From contig JBGUMQ010000078.1 in the NCBI GenBank assembly GCA_045116915.1, positions 1 through 64,000 on the forward strand: a DNA stretch of 64,000 nt, given 5' to 3'. This DNA comes from UBA9732 sp045116915 (GTDB taxonomy: Bacteria; Spirochaetota; Spirochaetia; Sphaerochaetales; Sphaerochaetaceae). The translations under genes were made by a program, and so were the position numbers. The notes beneath the pieces were generated by a model. That model made no database searches and was not told the DNA's origin. It saw nothing but the letters and a program-made list of their open reading frames with translations. Below are positions 56,788 through 64,000 of this stretch, piece by piece. How positions within the stretch are numbered: the stretch's first letter is position 1; every line of letters starts with the position of its first letter.

Positions 56788-58686
56788 TCACTCAAGCGAG
56801 GATTCCAGTTCGCTCTGCCAGACCTTCACGCAGGCGTCGCTGGGCATTCTCCAGTCACCCCTCGGCGACAGCGCCACGGAGCCGATCTTGGGCCCGTCGG
56901 GAAGACAGGAACGCTTGAACTGCTGGGAGAAGAACCTGCGGTAGAATGTCCTCAGCCATTTGAGGATGACGCCGTCGTCATATCTTCCGTCGAACGCGTA
57001 CCTGGCCAGCCTGTAGACCTTGGACGGCGAGCTCCCCCACCTGAGCACGTGATATATGAAGAAGTCGTGCAGCTCGTACGGGCCCACGAGGTCCTCGGTC
57101 TCCTGCTTCCCCGGAACCAGTTCCGGACTGATGGGCGTGCCGATGACCGAACGCAGCGTCTGAGCCAGTTCCCTGTCGCCTGTGGTATCTGCGAAATGCT
57201 CCACAAGATGCCTGACCAGGGTCTTGGGGACACCGGCGTTCACCCCGTACATGGACATGTGGTCGCCGTTGAACGTGGCCCATCCCAGGGCGAGCTCGGA
57301 GAGGTCGCCTGTTCCGATGACAAGTCCGTTCATCATGTTCGCCATGTCCATCAGGATCTGGGTCCTTTCCCTGGCCTGGGAGTTCTCGTACGTCACATCG
57401 TACGTGTCCGGGTCCTGGCCGATGTCGCTGAAATGCTGCATGACGGCGTCATGGATGTCCACGACCTTCAGCGTGCATCCCAGACGCTCCACCATCGTCA
57501 TGGCGTTGGTCTTGGTCCGCTCTGTGGTTCCGAAGCACGGCATGGTGACGCAGACTATCCCGGTGCGGTCCAGTCCCAGCATGTCGAACGTGCGCACGGT
57601 GACAAGCAGCGCCAGCGTGGAGTCCAGGCCTCCGGATATGCCGATGACGGCAGTGCGGCAGCCGATGTGGCTCATCCTCTGCTTCAGGCCCATGCACTGC
57701 AACCCGATGATCTCCTCCGCCCTCTCGTCCCTCTCCGAGTCGTCCTCCGGTACGAACGGCATGTCGGAGACCTTCCTTGTCAGCGGGGTCTCGCCCGGCT
57801 CTATGTCGAATCCGATGTACCTGTACTCCTTGTCGTTGGTCGTGACGAACGTGTTGCGAAGCCTTCTCTCATGCTCCAGGTGCTCCAGGTCCAGCTCCGT
57901 TATCAGAAGCTCGTCGGATTCCAACCTGGTGGATGCCAGGGTGATACCGTTCTCGCTTATCTGGTTGTTGCCGGAGAACACGAGGTCGGTCGTGCTCTCG
58001 CCCTCGCCGGCATCGGCATAGACGTACGCGCAGATGAGCCTGGCGCTCTGGCCCTCTATCAGGTTGTACCTGTAGGCGGCCTTTCCGGCGAACTCGTCGC
58101 TGGCGCTGACATTGGCTATCACGGTGGCGCCGTTGATGGCGTGGTTGACGCTGGGCGGGTTCGGGACCCAGAGGTCCTCGCAGACCTCGCAGGCCAGGCG
58201 GAAGTACGGCATCTGGTTGCAGGTGAAGATGAGCTTGCCGCCCATGATGACCTTCCCGTCCCCGAACTCCACCAGCTCCTCGTTCGGCAGGGCCGGACTG
58301 AACCACCTCTGCTCGTAGTACTCCAGATAGTTGGGGATGTTGATCTTGGGGACTATGCCCAGGATCCTGCCTGCGGATGCAACGATGGCGCAGTTGTGGA
58401 GTTTGCCCCTCAGTTCCACGGGGGAACCGAAAACCACGACCATGTTCCTGGGAACCTTGGATGCGATCCTCACGGCGTTCTCCTGCGCGCTCTGGATCAG
58501 CGCCTGCTGCAGGAAAAGGTCCTGGCAGGTGTAGCCTGTGACGCAGAGCTCCGGCAGGACAAGGAGGTGGACACCTTCCTCATGGGCTCTCCTGACCAGA
58601 GCCAGTATCTTGTCGGCGTTGTAGTTGCAGTCGGCAACCCTGATGGCGGGTGTGGCTGTGGCTGTCTTGATGAACCCGTGTCGCAT
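56788..58686 (-). CDS. nadE: Glutamine-dependent NAD+ synthetase
   Basis: 632 aa, the long form. N-terminal nitrilase-type glutaminase (LLVLPELCVTGYTCQDLF with Glu; VCEDLWVPNP with nucleophile Cys about residue 168) and a C-terminal NAD synthetase with PP-loop ISGGLDSTLAL and GTGDLSELALGWATFNGDHMSMYGVNAGVPKTLV. It makes NAD+ from deamido-NAD+ using glutamine. Located 14 nt after sucD, so probably the last gene of the kor-suc operon. Confidence 0.95.
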   Translation of the reverse strand: MRHGFIKTATATPAIRVADCNYNADKILALVRRAHEEGVHLLVLPELCVTGYTCQDLFLQQALIQSAQENAVRIASKVPRNMVVVFGSPVELRGKLHNCAIVASAGRILGIVPKINIPNYLEYYEQRWFSPALPNEELVEFGDGKVIMGGKLIFTCNQMPYFRLACEVCEDLWVPNPPSVNHAINGATVIANVSASDEFAGKAAYRYNLIEGQSARLICAYVYADAGEGESTTDLVFSGNNQISENGITLASTRLESDELLITELDLEHLEHERRLRNTFVTTNDKEYRYIGFDIEPGETPLTRKVSDMPFVPEDDSERDERAEEIIGLQCMGLKQRMSHIGCRTAVIGISGGLDSTLALLVTVRTFDMLGLDRTGIVCVTMPCFGTTERTKTNAMTMVERLGCTLKVVDIHDAVMQHFSDIGQDPDTYDVTYENSQARERTQILMDMANMMNGLVIGTGDLSELALGWATFNGDHMSMYGVNAGVPKTLVRHLVEHFADTTGDRELAQTLRSVIGTPISPELVPGKQETEDLVGPYELHDFFIYHVLRWGSSPSKVYRLARYAFDGRYDDGVILKWLRTFYRRFFSQQFKRSCLPDGPKIGSVALSPRGDWRMPSDACVKVWQSELESSLE

Positions 58687-58700
58687 TCCTTGTCCCCCTC

Positions 58701-59594
58701 TCAGAGATCGGAGATCCCGATTCCCCTTGCGGTCACCGCATCGACCAGCGCCTGGCCGATCATGTCCGGTGTCATGGCCACCGTGACCCCAGCCTGACGC
58801 AGTGCGGCGATCTTTCCCGCGGCGGTTCCCTTTCCTCCGCTTATGATGGCGCCGGCATGACCCATGCGCTTTCCCGGAGGAGCGCTCTGCCCTCCGATGA
58901 ACGCCGCCACCGGCTTGGTCATGGTCCTTATGAACTCCGCGGCCTCTTCTTCGCCGCTTCCGCCGATCTCGCCGTTCATCACGACGGCAAGCGTGTCGTC
59001 ATCGGCCTCGAAGGCCTTCAGGCAGTCCAGGAAGCCCGTTCCCCTGATCGGGTCGCCTCCGATACCCACGACGGTGGACTGGCCTATGCCGCGGTCGGTG
59101 AGCTGCTTCACGGCCTCGTATGTGAGGGTCCCGGAGCGCGAGATGACACCGACATGGCCCTTCTTGTGTATGTAGCCCGGCATGATGCCGATCTTGCATT
59201 CGTCCGGCGTGATGATGCCCGGACAGTTGGGTCCGATGAGCCTGCTGCGGCTCCCGTCAAGATAATGGCGGACCCTGGCCATGTCCAGCACGGGGATTCC
59301 CTCCGTGATGCAGACAATGATCCTGATTCCGGCATCGATGGCCTCCAGGATGGAATCGGCCGCGAATTTAGGCGGCACGTATATGACTGAGGCATCCGCA
59401 CCGGTTTCCCTGACGGCATCGTAGACCGTGTTGAACACCGGGACGCCCAGGAGCTTCTGCCCTGCCTTGCCGGGAGTCACCCCGCCGACTATGGCCGTGC
59501 CGTACTCCAGCATCTTCTCCGTGTGGAACGCACCCTGCTTTCCGGTTATGCCCTGCACGATGACCTTTGTATCCCTGTTGACGAAGATGCTCAT
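58701..59594 (-). CDS. sucD: Succinyl-CoA synthetase alpha subunit
   Basis: 297 aa. CoA-binding N-terminal domain (VIVQGITGKQGAFHTEKMLEYGTAIVGGVTPGKAG), GPNCPGIITP, and the phospho-histidine loop MGHAGAIISGGKGTA (about residue 246). ATP-grasp partner of SucC. Overlaps sucC by 4 nt. Confidence 0.97.
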   Translation of the reverse strand: MSIFVNRDTKVIVQGITGKQGAFHTEKMLEYGTAIVGGVTPGKAGQKLLGVPVFNTVYDAVRETGADASVIYVPPKFAADSILEAIDAGIRIIVCITEGIPVLDMARVRHYLDGSRSRLIGPNCPGIITPDECKIGIMPGYIHKKGHVGVISRSGTLTYEAVKQLTDRGIGQSTVVGIGGDPIRGTGFLDCLKAFEADDDTLAVVMNGEIGGSGEEEAAEFIRTMTKPVAAFIGGQSAPPGKRMGHAGAIISGGKGTAAGKIAALRQAGVTVAMTPDMIGQALVDAVTARGIGISDL

Positions 59595-60757
59595 GCGCAG
59601 CCTCCCTTTGCGGCCGCTATGGCCTTGCGTGCTCCGTCGGCCATGTCCGACGCGGATATGATGGCGAGTCCGGATTCCTCTATTATCCTGCGGCCGGCAT
59701 CGACGTTGGTGCCCTCCAGCCTGACCACGATGGGGATGGACACACCCATCTCACGCGTGGCCTGGACAAGGCCCTCGGCTATGATGTCGCACTTCATTAT
59801 GCCGCCGAATATGTTCACGAAGATCGCCTTCACGTTCCTGTCCGAAAGCAGTATGCCGAATGCCGCCTTGACGCGCTCGGTCGTGGCGCTTCCGCCGACA
59901 TCCAGGAAGTTGGCCGGATTGCCTCCGAAGTTCCTTATGATGTCCATGGTTGCCATCGCAAGGCCCGCGCCGTTGACCAGGCACCCTATGTCGCCGTCCA
60001 GCGACACATAGCTGAGGTCGGAGCAGGAGGCCTTGTATTCCTTGGCGTCCTCCTGGCTGATGTCCCTGAGCTCCACTATCTCCGGATGCCTGAAAAGCGC
60101 GTTGTCGTCGAAATTGATCTTGGCGTCCAGACAGAGCAGCCTGTTGTCTTTTGTCCTGACCAGCGGGTTGATCTCTATGAGCGAGCAGTCCTTCTCGAGA
60201 TACAGGCGCGTCATGTTCCGGATCATGGCCACGAGCTGCTTCTGCAGCACATCGTCCAGACCCAGGGCCTCGGCGGCCCTGATCCCCTGGTAGCCCCTGA
60301 AGCCCTCGATCGCCGAAACCGGTATCTGCACTATGGCTTCGGGACGGGTCTTGGCGAGGTCCTCGATCTCCGTGCCGCCCTCGGCGCACACGACAAGCAC
60401 AAGGCCCGCGTTCACGCTGTCGCCGGTAAGGCTCAGATAGTACTCCTGCTCCACATCCACGGCCTGAGCCACCAGGACGCTCCCCACGGGCCTGCCCTCG
60501 GGGCCGGTCTGCTTCGTGACCAGTGTCATGCCCAGCATGTCGCGGGCGATCTCCCTGGCCTGCTCCGGTGTTGTTGCGACCTTGACTCCGCCGGCCTTGC
60601 CCCTTCCGCCGCTGTGGACCTGCGCCTTGATGACGCACGGGCAGGATTCCTTCGCGATTTCATAGGCCTCGTCGGCCGTCACGGCGACCTTTCCGCCCGG
60701 AACGGCTATCCCGTAGGAGGCAAGGAGCTCCTTGGCCTGGTACTCGTGGATCTTCAT
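59591..60757 (-). CDS. sucC: Succinyl-CoA synthetase beta subunit
   Basis: 388 aa. ATP-grasp subunit: MKIHEYQAKELLASYGIAVPGG, VIKAQVHSGGRGKAGGVKVA, LIEINPLV, and NGAGLAMATMDIIRNFGGNPANFLDVGG. The start at 60757 overlaps the korC stop (ATGA); the much longer in-frame ORF is an artefact. Together with SucD it turns succinyl-CoA into succinate and makes ATP (or GTP). Confidence 0.97.
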   Translation of the reverse strand: MKIHEYQAKELLASYGIAVPGGKVAVTADEAYEIAKESCPCVIKAQVHSGGRGKAGGVKVATTPEQAREIARDMLGMTLVTKQTGPEGRPVGSVLVAQAVDVEQEYYLSLTGDSVNAGLVLVVCAEGGTEIEDLAKTRPEAIVQIPVSAIEGFRGYQGIRAAEALGLDDVLQKQLVAMIRNMTRLYLEKDCSLIEINPLVRTKDNRLLCLDAKINFDDNALFRHPEIVELRDISQEDAKEYKASCSDLSYVSLDGDIGCLVNGAGLAMATMDIIRNFGGNPANFLDVGGSATTERVKAAFGILLSDRNVKAIFVNIFGGIMKCDIIAEGLVQATREMGVSIPIVVRLEGTNVDAGRRIIEESGLAIISASDMADGARKAIAAAKGGCA

Positions 60758-61308
60758 GCCTTGTTCTCCTTGAGCCATGTCTCCGCCAGCTTCCTGCCGG
60801 CGGCCAGGGCCTTCATGTTCAGTTCCTCGGTCCCCTTGGGGATGTGCATCTTCACGGCCTTCTCCATGATGGCGTCGTCCGTGATCTTCAGCAGGCCGTT
60901 TATGCAGCCCACCGCGACGATGTTGGCCGTCTGGATCCTCCCCACTGTGTTCTTCGCGGTATCGAGGATCGGAAGGCTCACTATCCTTTTCGCAGGTGTC
61001 CCCTCCGGAACGGTGAGCGCGCTGTCCATCAGGATCAGGCAGTTCTCGTCCGTCTCGGGTCCGTAATGGTTGAAGGACCTCTGGGTCAGGACCATGAGGA
61101 ACGTGGGGTTCTGGACCTTGGTGAACCCGATGGGTGTGTCGGAAATCAGGGTTTCCGCCTTGCACGAACCGCCTCTGGCCTCAGGTCCGTAGGCCTGGCT
61201 CTGCGCGGTGTGCTTCCCGGAAAGAAGCGCCGCCTCCGCAAGGACCACGGTGGCCAGGATCACTCCCTGTCCGCCGCTTCCGGCAAGTCTCAGTTCCTGT
61301 CTACTCAT
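60754..61308 (-). CDS. korC: 2-oxoacid:ferredoxin oxidoreductase gamma subunit (KorC)
   Basis: 184 aa. Typical gamma-subunit start LRLAGSGGQGVILATVVLAEAA and YGPEARGGSCKAETLIS. It interacts with CoA and the catalytic alpha/beta subunits. Overlaps korB by 8 nt and sucC by 4 nt. Confidence 0.93.
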   Translation of the reverse strand: MSRQELRLAGSGGQGVILATVVLAEAALLSGKHTAQSQAYGPEARGGSCKAETLISDTPIGFTKVQNPTFLMVLTQRSFNHYGPETDENCLILMDSALTVPEGTPAKRIVSLPILDTAKNTVGRIQTANIVAVGCINGLLKITDDAIMEKAVKMHIPKGTEELNMKALAAGRKLAETWLKENKA

Positions 61309-62170
61309 TGTCTTCCCTCTCCCGATACAGGCGCTTGATCAGCTCGTCGTAGGCATATGTGAACTCCTTGTACTGAGTCTGGTGCAGGATTCCCACAACC
61401 AGCTTGCCCTTGAGTTCCGCCGGCTCCATCGTAGCGGCCTTCTCCGCGGGGATCATGTTGTCCCGCTGCCATTTGAGCATGTCCACCGCGCTTCCGCTCT
61501 TGTTCTTGCGTCCGTAGTACGTGGGACACACGCTCGCGACATCTATGAGGGAGAATCCGCTGTGGTGGATCCCCTCCTGGATGATGTTGATCGTCTGCTG
61601 GACGTGGTAGGCGCTTCCCCTTGCGGCGAACGACGCACCCGCACCGTATGCCAACCCGGCGATGTCGAACGGCCTGTCGAGGTTGCCGTAGGGAGCGGTC
61701 GTCCCGAAGGCGCCCCTCGGTGTCGTGGGCGAGTACTGTCCGCCAGTCATGCCGTAGATGTTGTTGTTCATGACCACGACCGTTATGCCGATGTTCCTTC
61801 TGGCGGCGTGGATCAGGTGGTTCCCTCCGATAGCCGATATGTCGCCGTCACCGGCTATGACTATGACCTCCAGGCTGGGGTTCGCAAGCTTGATGCCCGT
61901 GGCGAAGGCGATGGCCCTGCCGTGGGTCGTGTGGATCGTGTTGAAATCCAGATATCCGGCCGCCCTTGAGGAGCATCCGATTCCGGAAACGATTATCGTG
62001 TTGTTCCTGCTGAGTCCCAGGTTCTCGATGGCCTGCGCGACATCGCGCATGATGATGCCGTTGCCGCACCCCGGACACCAGATGTGCGGAAGGTGTTCGG
62101 GCCGCATGTACTTGTAGACCAGGTTGGACATCTGCTTGTCCTTCTGCTTCACATCACCTCTGTTGACCAT
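61301..62170 (-). CDS. korB: 2-oxoacid:ferredoxin oxidoreductase beta subunit (KorB)
   Basis: 289 aa. Thiamine diphosphate-binding subunit: IWCPGCGNGIIMRDVAQAIENLG, GIGCSSRAAGYLDFNTIHTTHGRAIAFATGIKLANP, and the ThDP/Mg motif GDGDISAIGGNHLIHAARRNIG...NNNIYGMTGGQ. The start at 62170 has GGAGG in the korA end; the longer ORF is rejected. The CPGCG motif and subunit size match 2-oxoglutarate enzymes. Confidence 0.93.
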   Translation of the reverse strand: MVNRGDVKQKDKQMSNLVYKYMRPEHLPHIWCPGCGNGIIMRDVAQAIENLGLSRNNTIIVSGIGCSSRAAGYLDFNTIHTTHGRAIAFATGIKLANPSLEVIVIAGDGDISAIGGNHLIHAARRNIGITVVVMNNNIYGMTGGQYSPTTPRGAFGTTAPYGNLDRPFDIAGLAYGAGASFAARGSAYHVQQTINIIQEGIHHSGFSLIDVASVCPTYYGRKNKSGSAVDMLKWQRDNMIPAEKAATMEPAELKGKLVVGILHQTQYKEFTYAYDELIKRLYREREDNE

Positions 62171-62171
62171 G

Positions 62172-63302
62172 TCATGCCTCCTCGATCTTGGCCAGGATCT
62201 CCGCCGGTGTGATGACACCGCCGTTCCACTTGCCCACGAAATCGATCCTGCACTTGTCCTTGACAACGCGCTCGACCTCCAGGACCATCTGGCCGAAGTT
62301 GTGCTCCACGACGACGATCCTCTTCAGCTTTCCCGCCGCCTCGGCAAGCTCCTTCTCCGGGAACGGCCAGATGGTGCGGGGTCTGAAGATACCGACCTTC
62401 AGTCCCTTCTCCCTGGCCTCGTCCATGGCGCTCTTCGCGGCCCTGGCGGTTCCGCCGTAGCAGAAGATGGCGATGTCGGCATCCTCCAGGTTCTCCGTCA
62501 CCAGGTCGCTGATGTAGTCGTAGTTGTCGGATATCTTGTGCATCAGGCGCTCCATCATCTTCTTGGCCTCGGCGGTGGAGTTGGTGGGGAAGCCGGACTC
62601 GTCATGGATGAGACCCGTGATGTTGTAGCGCTGTCCCCTTCCGAACGGGGCCATCTCGGGAACCAGCTGGCCCTTCTTCATGTGGTACGGAAGCCTCTTG
62701 GGATCGGGGTACTTGACCGTCGGCCTGTTGATTATCTCGATGTCCTCGGGAGCGGGTACCTCCATGCCTTCGCGCAGATGTCCCACAAGCTCGTCCATCA
62801 TCAGCAGGACCGGGGTGCGGAACTTCTCCGAGAGGTTGAAGGCCCTGATCGTCAGGTCGTAGGTCTCCTTGACGGACGACGGGCAGATCGCGATGACCGG
62901 ATGGTCGCCGTGGGTTCCCCAGCGGGCCATCATCATGTCGCCCTGCGACGGGAACGTCGGCATGCCGGTGGACGGTCCCATCCTCTGGACATCGACCACG
63001 ACAAGCGGGATCTCCGCCAGCGCGGCATAGCCCAGGTTCTCCTGCTTGAGCGAGAATCCCGGACCGCTGGTGGCCGTCATGGCCTTGGTTCCCGCCACGG
63101 ACGCACCGATGGCGCAGGCTATGGAGGCTATCTCATCCTCCATCTGTATGAATTTTCCGCCCTCCTGAGGCAGCCTCAGCGAGCAGAATTCGGCTATTTC
63201 GGTAGACGGTGTTATGGGATATCCGGCGTAGAGCCTCATCCCCGCGGCCAGTGCACCTTCGACACAGGCCTCGTTGCCCTGCATCAGTACGACATCACCC
63301 AT
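62172..63302 (-). CDS. korA: 2-oxoacid:ferredoxin oxidoreductase alpha subunit (KorA)
   Basis: 376 aa. Alpha subunit with GNEACVEGALAAGMRLYAGYPITPSTEIAE, ATSGPGFSLKQENLGYAALAEIPLVVVDVQRMGPSTGMPT and a C-terminal domain III (VGIFRPRTIWPFPEKELAEAAGKLKRIVVVEHNFGQM). The YPITPST motif fits 2-oxoglutarate/isopyruvate-type enzymes, and the sucCD genes in the operon strongly favour 2-oxoglutarate. Confidence 0.93.
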   Translation of the reverse strand: MGDVVLMQGNEACVEGALAAGMRLYAGYPITPSTEIAEFCSLRLPQEGGKFIQMEDEIASIACAIGASVAGTKAMTATSGPGFSLKQENLGYAALAEIPLVVVDVQRMGPSTGMPTFPSQGDMMMARWGTHGDHPVIAICPSSVKETYDLTIRAFNLSEKFRTPVLLMMDELVGHLREGMEVPAPEDIEIINRPTVKYPDPKRLPYHMKKGQLVPEMAPFGRGQRYNITGLIHDESGFPTNSTAEAKKMMERLMHKISDNYDYISDLVTENLEDADIAIFCYGGTARAAKSAMDEAREKGLKVGIFRPRTIWPFPEKELAEAAGKLKRIVVVEHNFGQMVLEVERVVKDKCRIDFVGKWNGGVITPAEILAKIEEA

Positions 63303-63517
63303 TGGTTCCTGGCCTCCTCGTCATCCTTTTCCTCGATGTAGATCGCATAATCAGGGCATCTGAGTTCACACATGCCGCAAAGCACGCACTCGGTGTCCTC
63401 CTTCCTTCTGACTTTCTCGTCAACAAGCTCCAGCGCCCCCTTGGGGCAGAACGCGGCGCAAATGCCGCATCCCTTGCACCATGCGCTGTTGATGACAAGC
63501 TTCCTGGTGTCTTTCAT
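63284..63517 (-). CDS. korD: Ferredoxin-type delta subunit of 2-oxoacid:ferredoxin oxidoreductase (KorD)
   Basis: 77 aa with two 4Fe-4S motifs: CKGCGICAAFCPKG and CVLCGMCELRCPDY. It passes electrons from KorAB to ferredoxin. Start at 63517 with AAAGGAG seven nt upstream. Its 3' end overlaps korA by 19 nt, so translation is coupled. First gene of korDABC-sucCD-nadE. Confidence 0.92.
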   Translation of the reverse strand: MKDTRKLVINSAWCKGCGICAAFCPKGALELVDEKVRRKEDTECVLCGMCELRCPDYAIYIEEKDDEEARNQWVMSY

Positions 63518-63572
63518 GGACAGACTCCTTTGTTGCTCCTTCCGTTGCAGGGAACCTCCGGTCCCCCTAAGC

Positions 63573-63601
63573 AAGCTACCACCGGTGCGCTTTTAATTCA
63601 A
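63573..63601 (-). promoter_or_regulatory. Possible kor operon promoter
   Basis: Minus strand TTGAAT (63596-63601), 17 nt, TAGCTT (63573-63578, weak). The ~50-nt leader folds GGGGACC/GGTTCCC before the AAAGGAG ribosome site. Confidence 0.35.
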
Positions 63602-63609
63602 GTATTATT

Positions 63610-64000
63610 TTAGTTCTGAGTGCTTTCAGAGGCCTTCTGGGCAGCCTGTTCCTTCTCGTGCCTGGAGGCGGTCACGTTGTAGACTATCAGGCCGGCAAGA
63701 CCGACGATCAGGGTGGCCACGGTGACCGCGATCCCAAGGAAGTATTTCTTCTGGCCGATCGCATCACCGCTTATGGTGGATGTGATGACCGCAGGTATGC
63801 GTCCGATGGAGCAGATGAAGACCCACACGCGCAGCCTGATCCCCGTCAGGCCGGCGTAGTAGTTGATGGCGTCCTTGGGTGTGCCGGGGATCATGTAGAT
63901 GATGGCCAGCGAGACATCGCGCCTCTTGGACTCACGAAGGAAACGCATCTTGTCTATCTTCTCCTGCTTGAAGAAGATGCGCACAATCGACATTCCGAAC
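63610..64000 (-). CDS. TVP38/TMEM64 (DedA-like) membrane protein, 5' part beyond window
   Basis: The frame is open to the right edge; 129 codons are seen plus the stop. The visible part has IYMIPGTPKDAINYYAGLTGIRLRVWVFICSIGRIPAVITSTISGDAIG, the re-entrant Pro/Gly signature of the TVP38/VTT family, then a final membrane helix and a charged tail (SRHEKEQAAQKASESTQN). Probably about half the protein is outside. Members are linked to lipid scrambling or undecaprenyl carrier transport. An internal ATG at 63993 is unlikely to be the true start. Confidence 0.75.
   Translation of the reverse strand, partial: FGMSIVRIFFKQEKIDKMRFLRESKRRDVSLAIIYMIPGTPKDAINYYAGLTGIRLRVWVFICSIGRIPAVITSTISGDAIGQKKYFLGIAVTVATLIVGLAGLIVYNVTASRHEKEQAAQKASESTQN

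Noticed and set aside
59591..61165. A 524-codon version of sucC
   Set aside because: The extra N-terminal 136 residues overlap korC in another frame; the conserved SucC N-terminus (MKIHEYQAKELL) starts at 60757.
1..64000. CRISPR arrays, IS elements, prophage or integrase genes
   Set aside because: No regularly spaced repeats, transposase, phage structural or recombinase gene was seen. The only direct repeats are the tRNA tails, short AT motifs and codon repeats in the tetrad protein.

Overview
The window is a chromosomal segment of a Gram-negative (diderm) bacterium with roughly 57% GC coding sequence. Signal-peptide beta-barrel proteins, two TolC-like channels, a ferredoxin-dependent 2-oxoacid oxidoreductase, a fatty acid kinase (FakA/FakB) route and divergent housekeeping proteins together suggest an anaerobic, host- or gut-associated spirochaete (Sphaerochaeta/Treponema-like). 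That placement is inference from gene content; there is no rRNA in the window. No IS element, prophage, integrase or CRISPR array is visible.

Layout. 1-4.4 kb (minus): trkA-trkH potassium uptake followed by an edge-truncated, degenerate acyl-adenylate ligase with a C-terminal acyl-carrier domain. 4.4-7.0 kb (plus): a secreted lipase-like domain fused to a YhhN-like membrane domain. 7.0-7.6 kb: a gene-free stretch with a possible structured RNA, then initiator tRNA with odd duplicated tRNA 3' tails. 7.6-12.5 kb: an Hsp20 gene behind a sigma-54-type promoter, an esterase, a PrsW protease, a TolC-like protein and a beta-barrel. 12.5-17.0 kb (minus): a MacAB-TolC-like export operon. 17.1-22.1 kb (plus): fakA-fakB-GNAT-plsX-acpP, a lipid operon that would feed exogenous fatty acids into phospholipid. 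22.1-27.7 kb (minus): a YfcC carrier, a highly expressed porin-like protein, a UPF0158 protein, recX and rplM-rpsI with a structured leader. 27.7-31.5 kb (minus): uvrD and rimO. 31.5-33.2 kb: an aroA-like gene with an eroded active site, then tRNA-Gly with a second tRNA-tail element. 33.2-48.1 kb (minus): a thirteen-gene run from mnmE-mnmG-rsmG and ftsK through a DEAD-box helicase, ABC exporter, plsC, MATE, flavodoxin-like protein, CPBP protease and membrane nuclease. 48.1-50.9 kb (plus): epmA-efp-epmB, the complete EF-P lysylation set. 50.9-56.7 kb (minus): a tetrad-repeat membrane protein, coaE, polA, a small membrane protein and two small beta-barrels. 56.8-63.6 kb (minus): korDABC-sucCD-nadE, which converts 2-oxoglutarate to succinate with substrate-level ATP formation. 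The right edge holds a truncated TVP38/DedA-type membrane protein.

Two cross-window signals stand out. First, about eleven operon-leading genes have a good -10 box only 6-9 nt before the start codon and no ribosome binding site, which predicts leaderless mRNAs; operon-internal genes mostly have ordinary Shine-Dalgarno sites. Second, both tRNA genes are followed by a terminator-like hairpin and then by a ~80-nt element. The element shares a 15-nt core between the two loci but ends in a copy of its own host tRNA's 3' tail, and its far end is complementary to that locus-specific tail.
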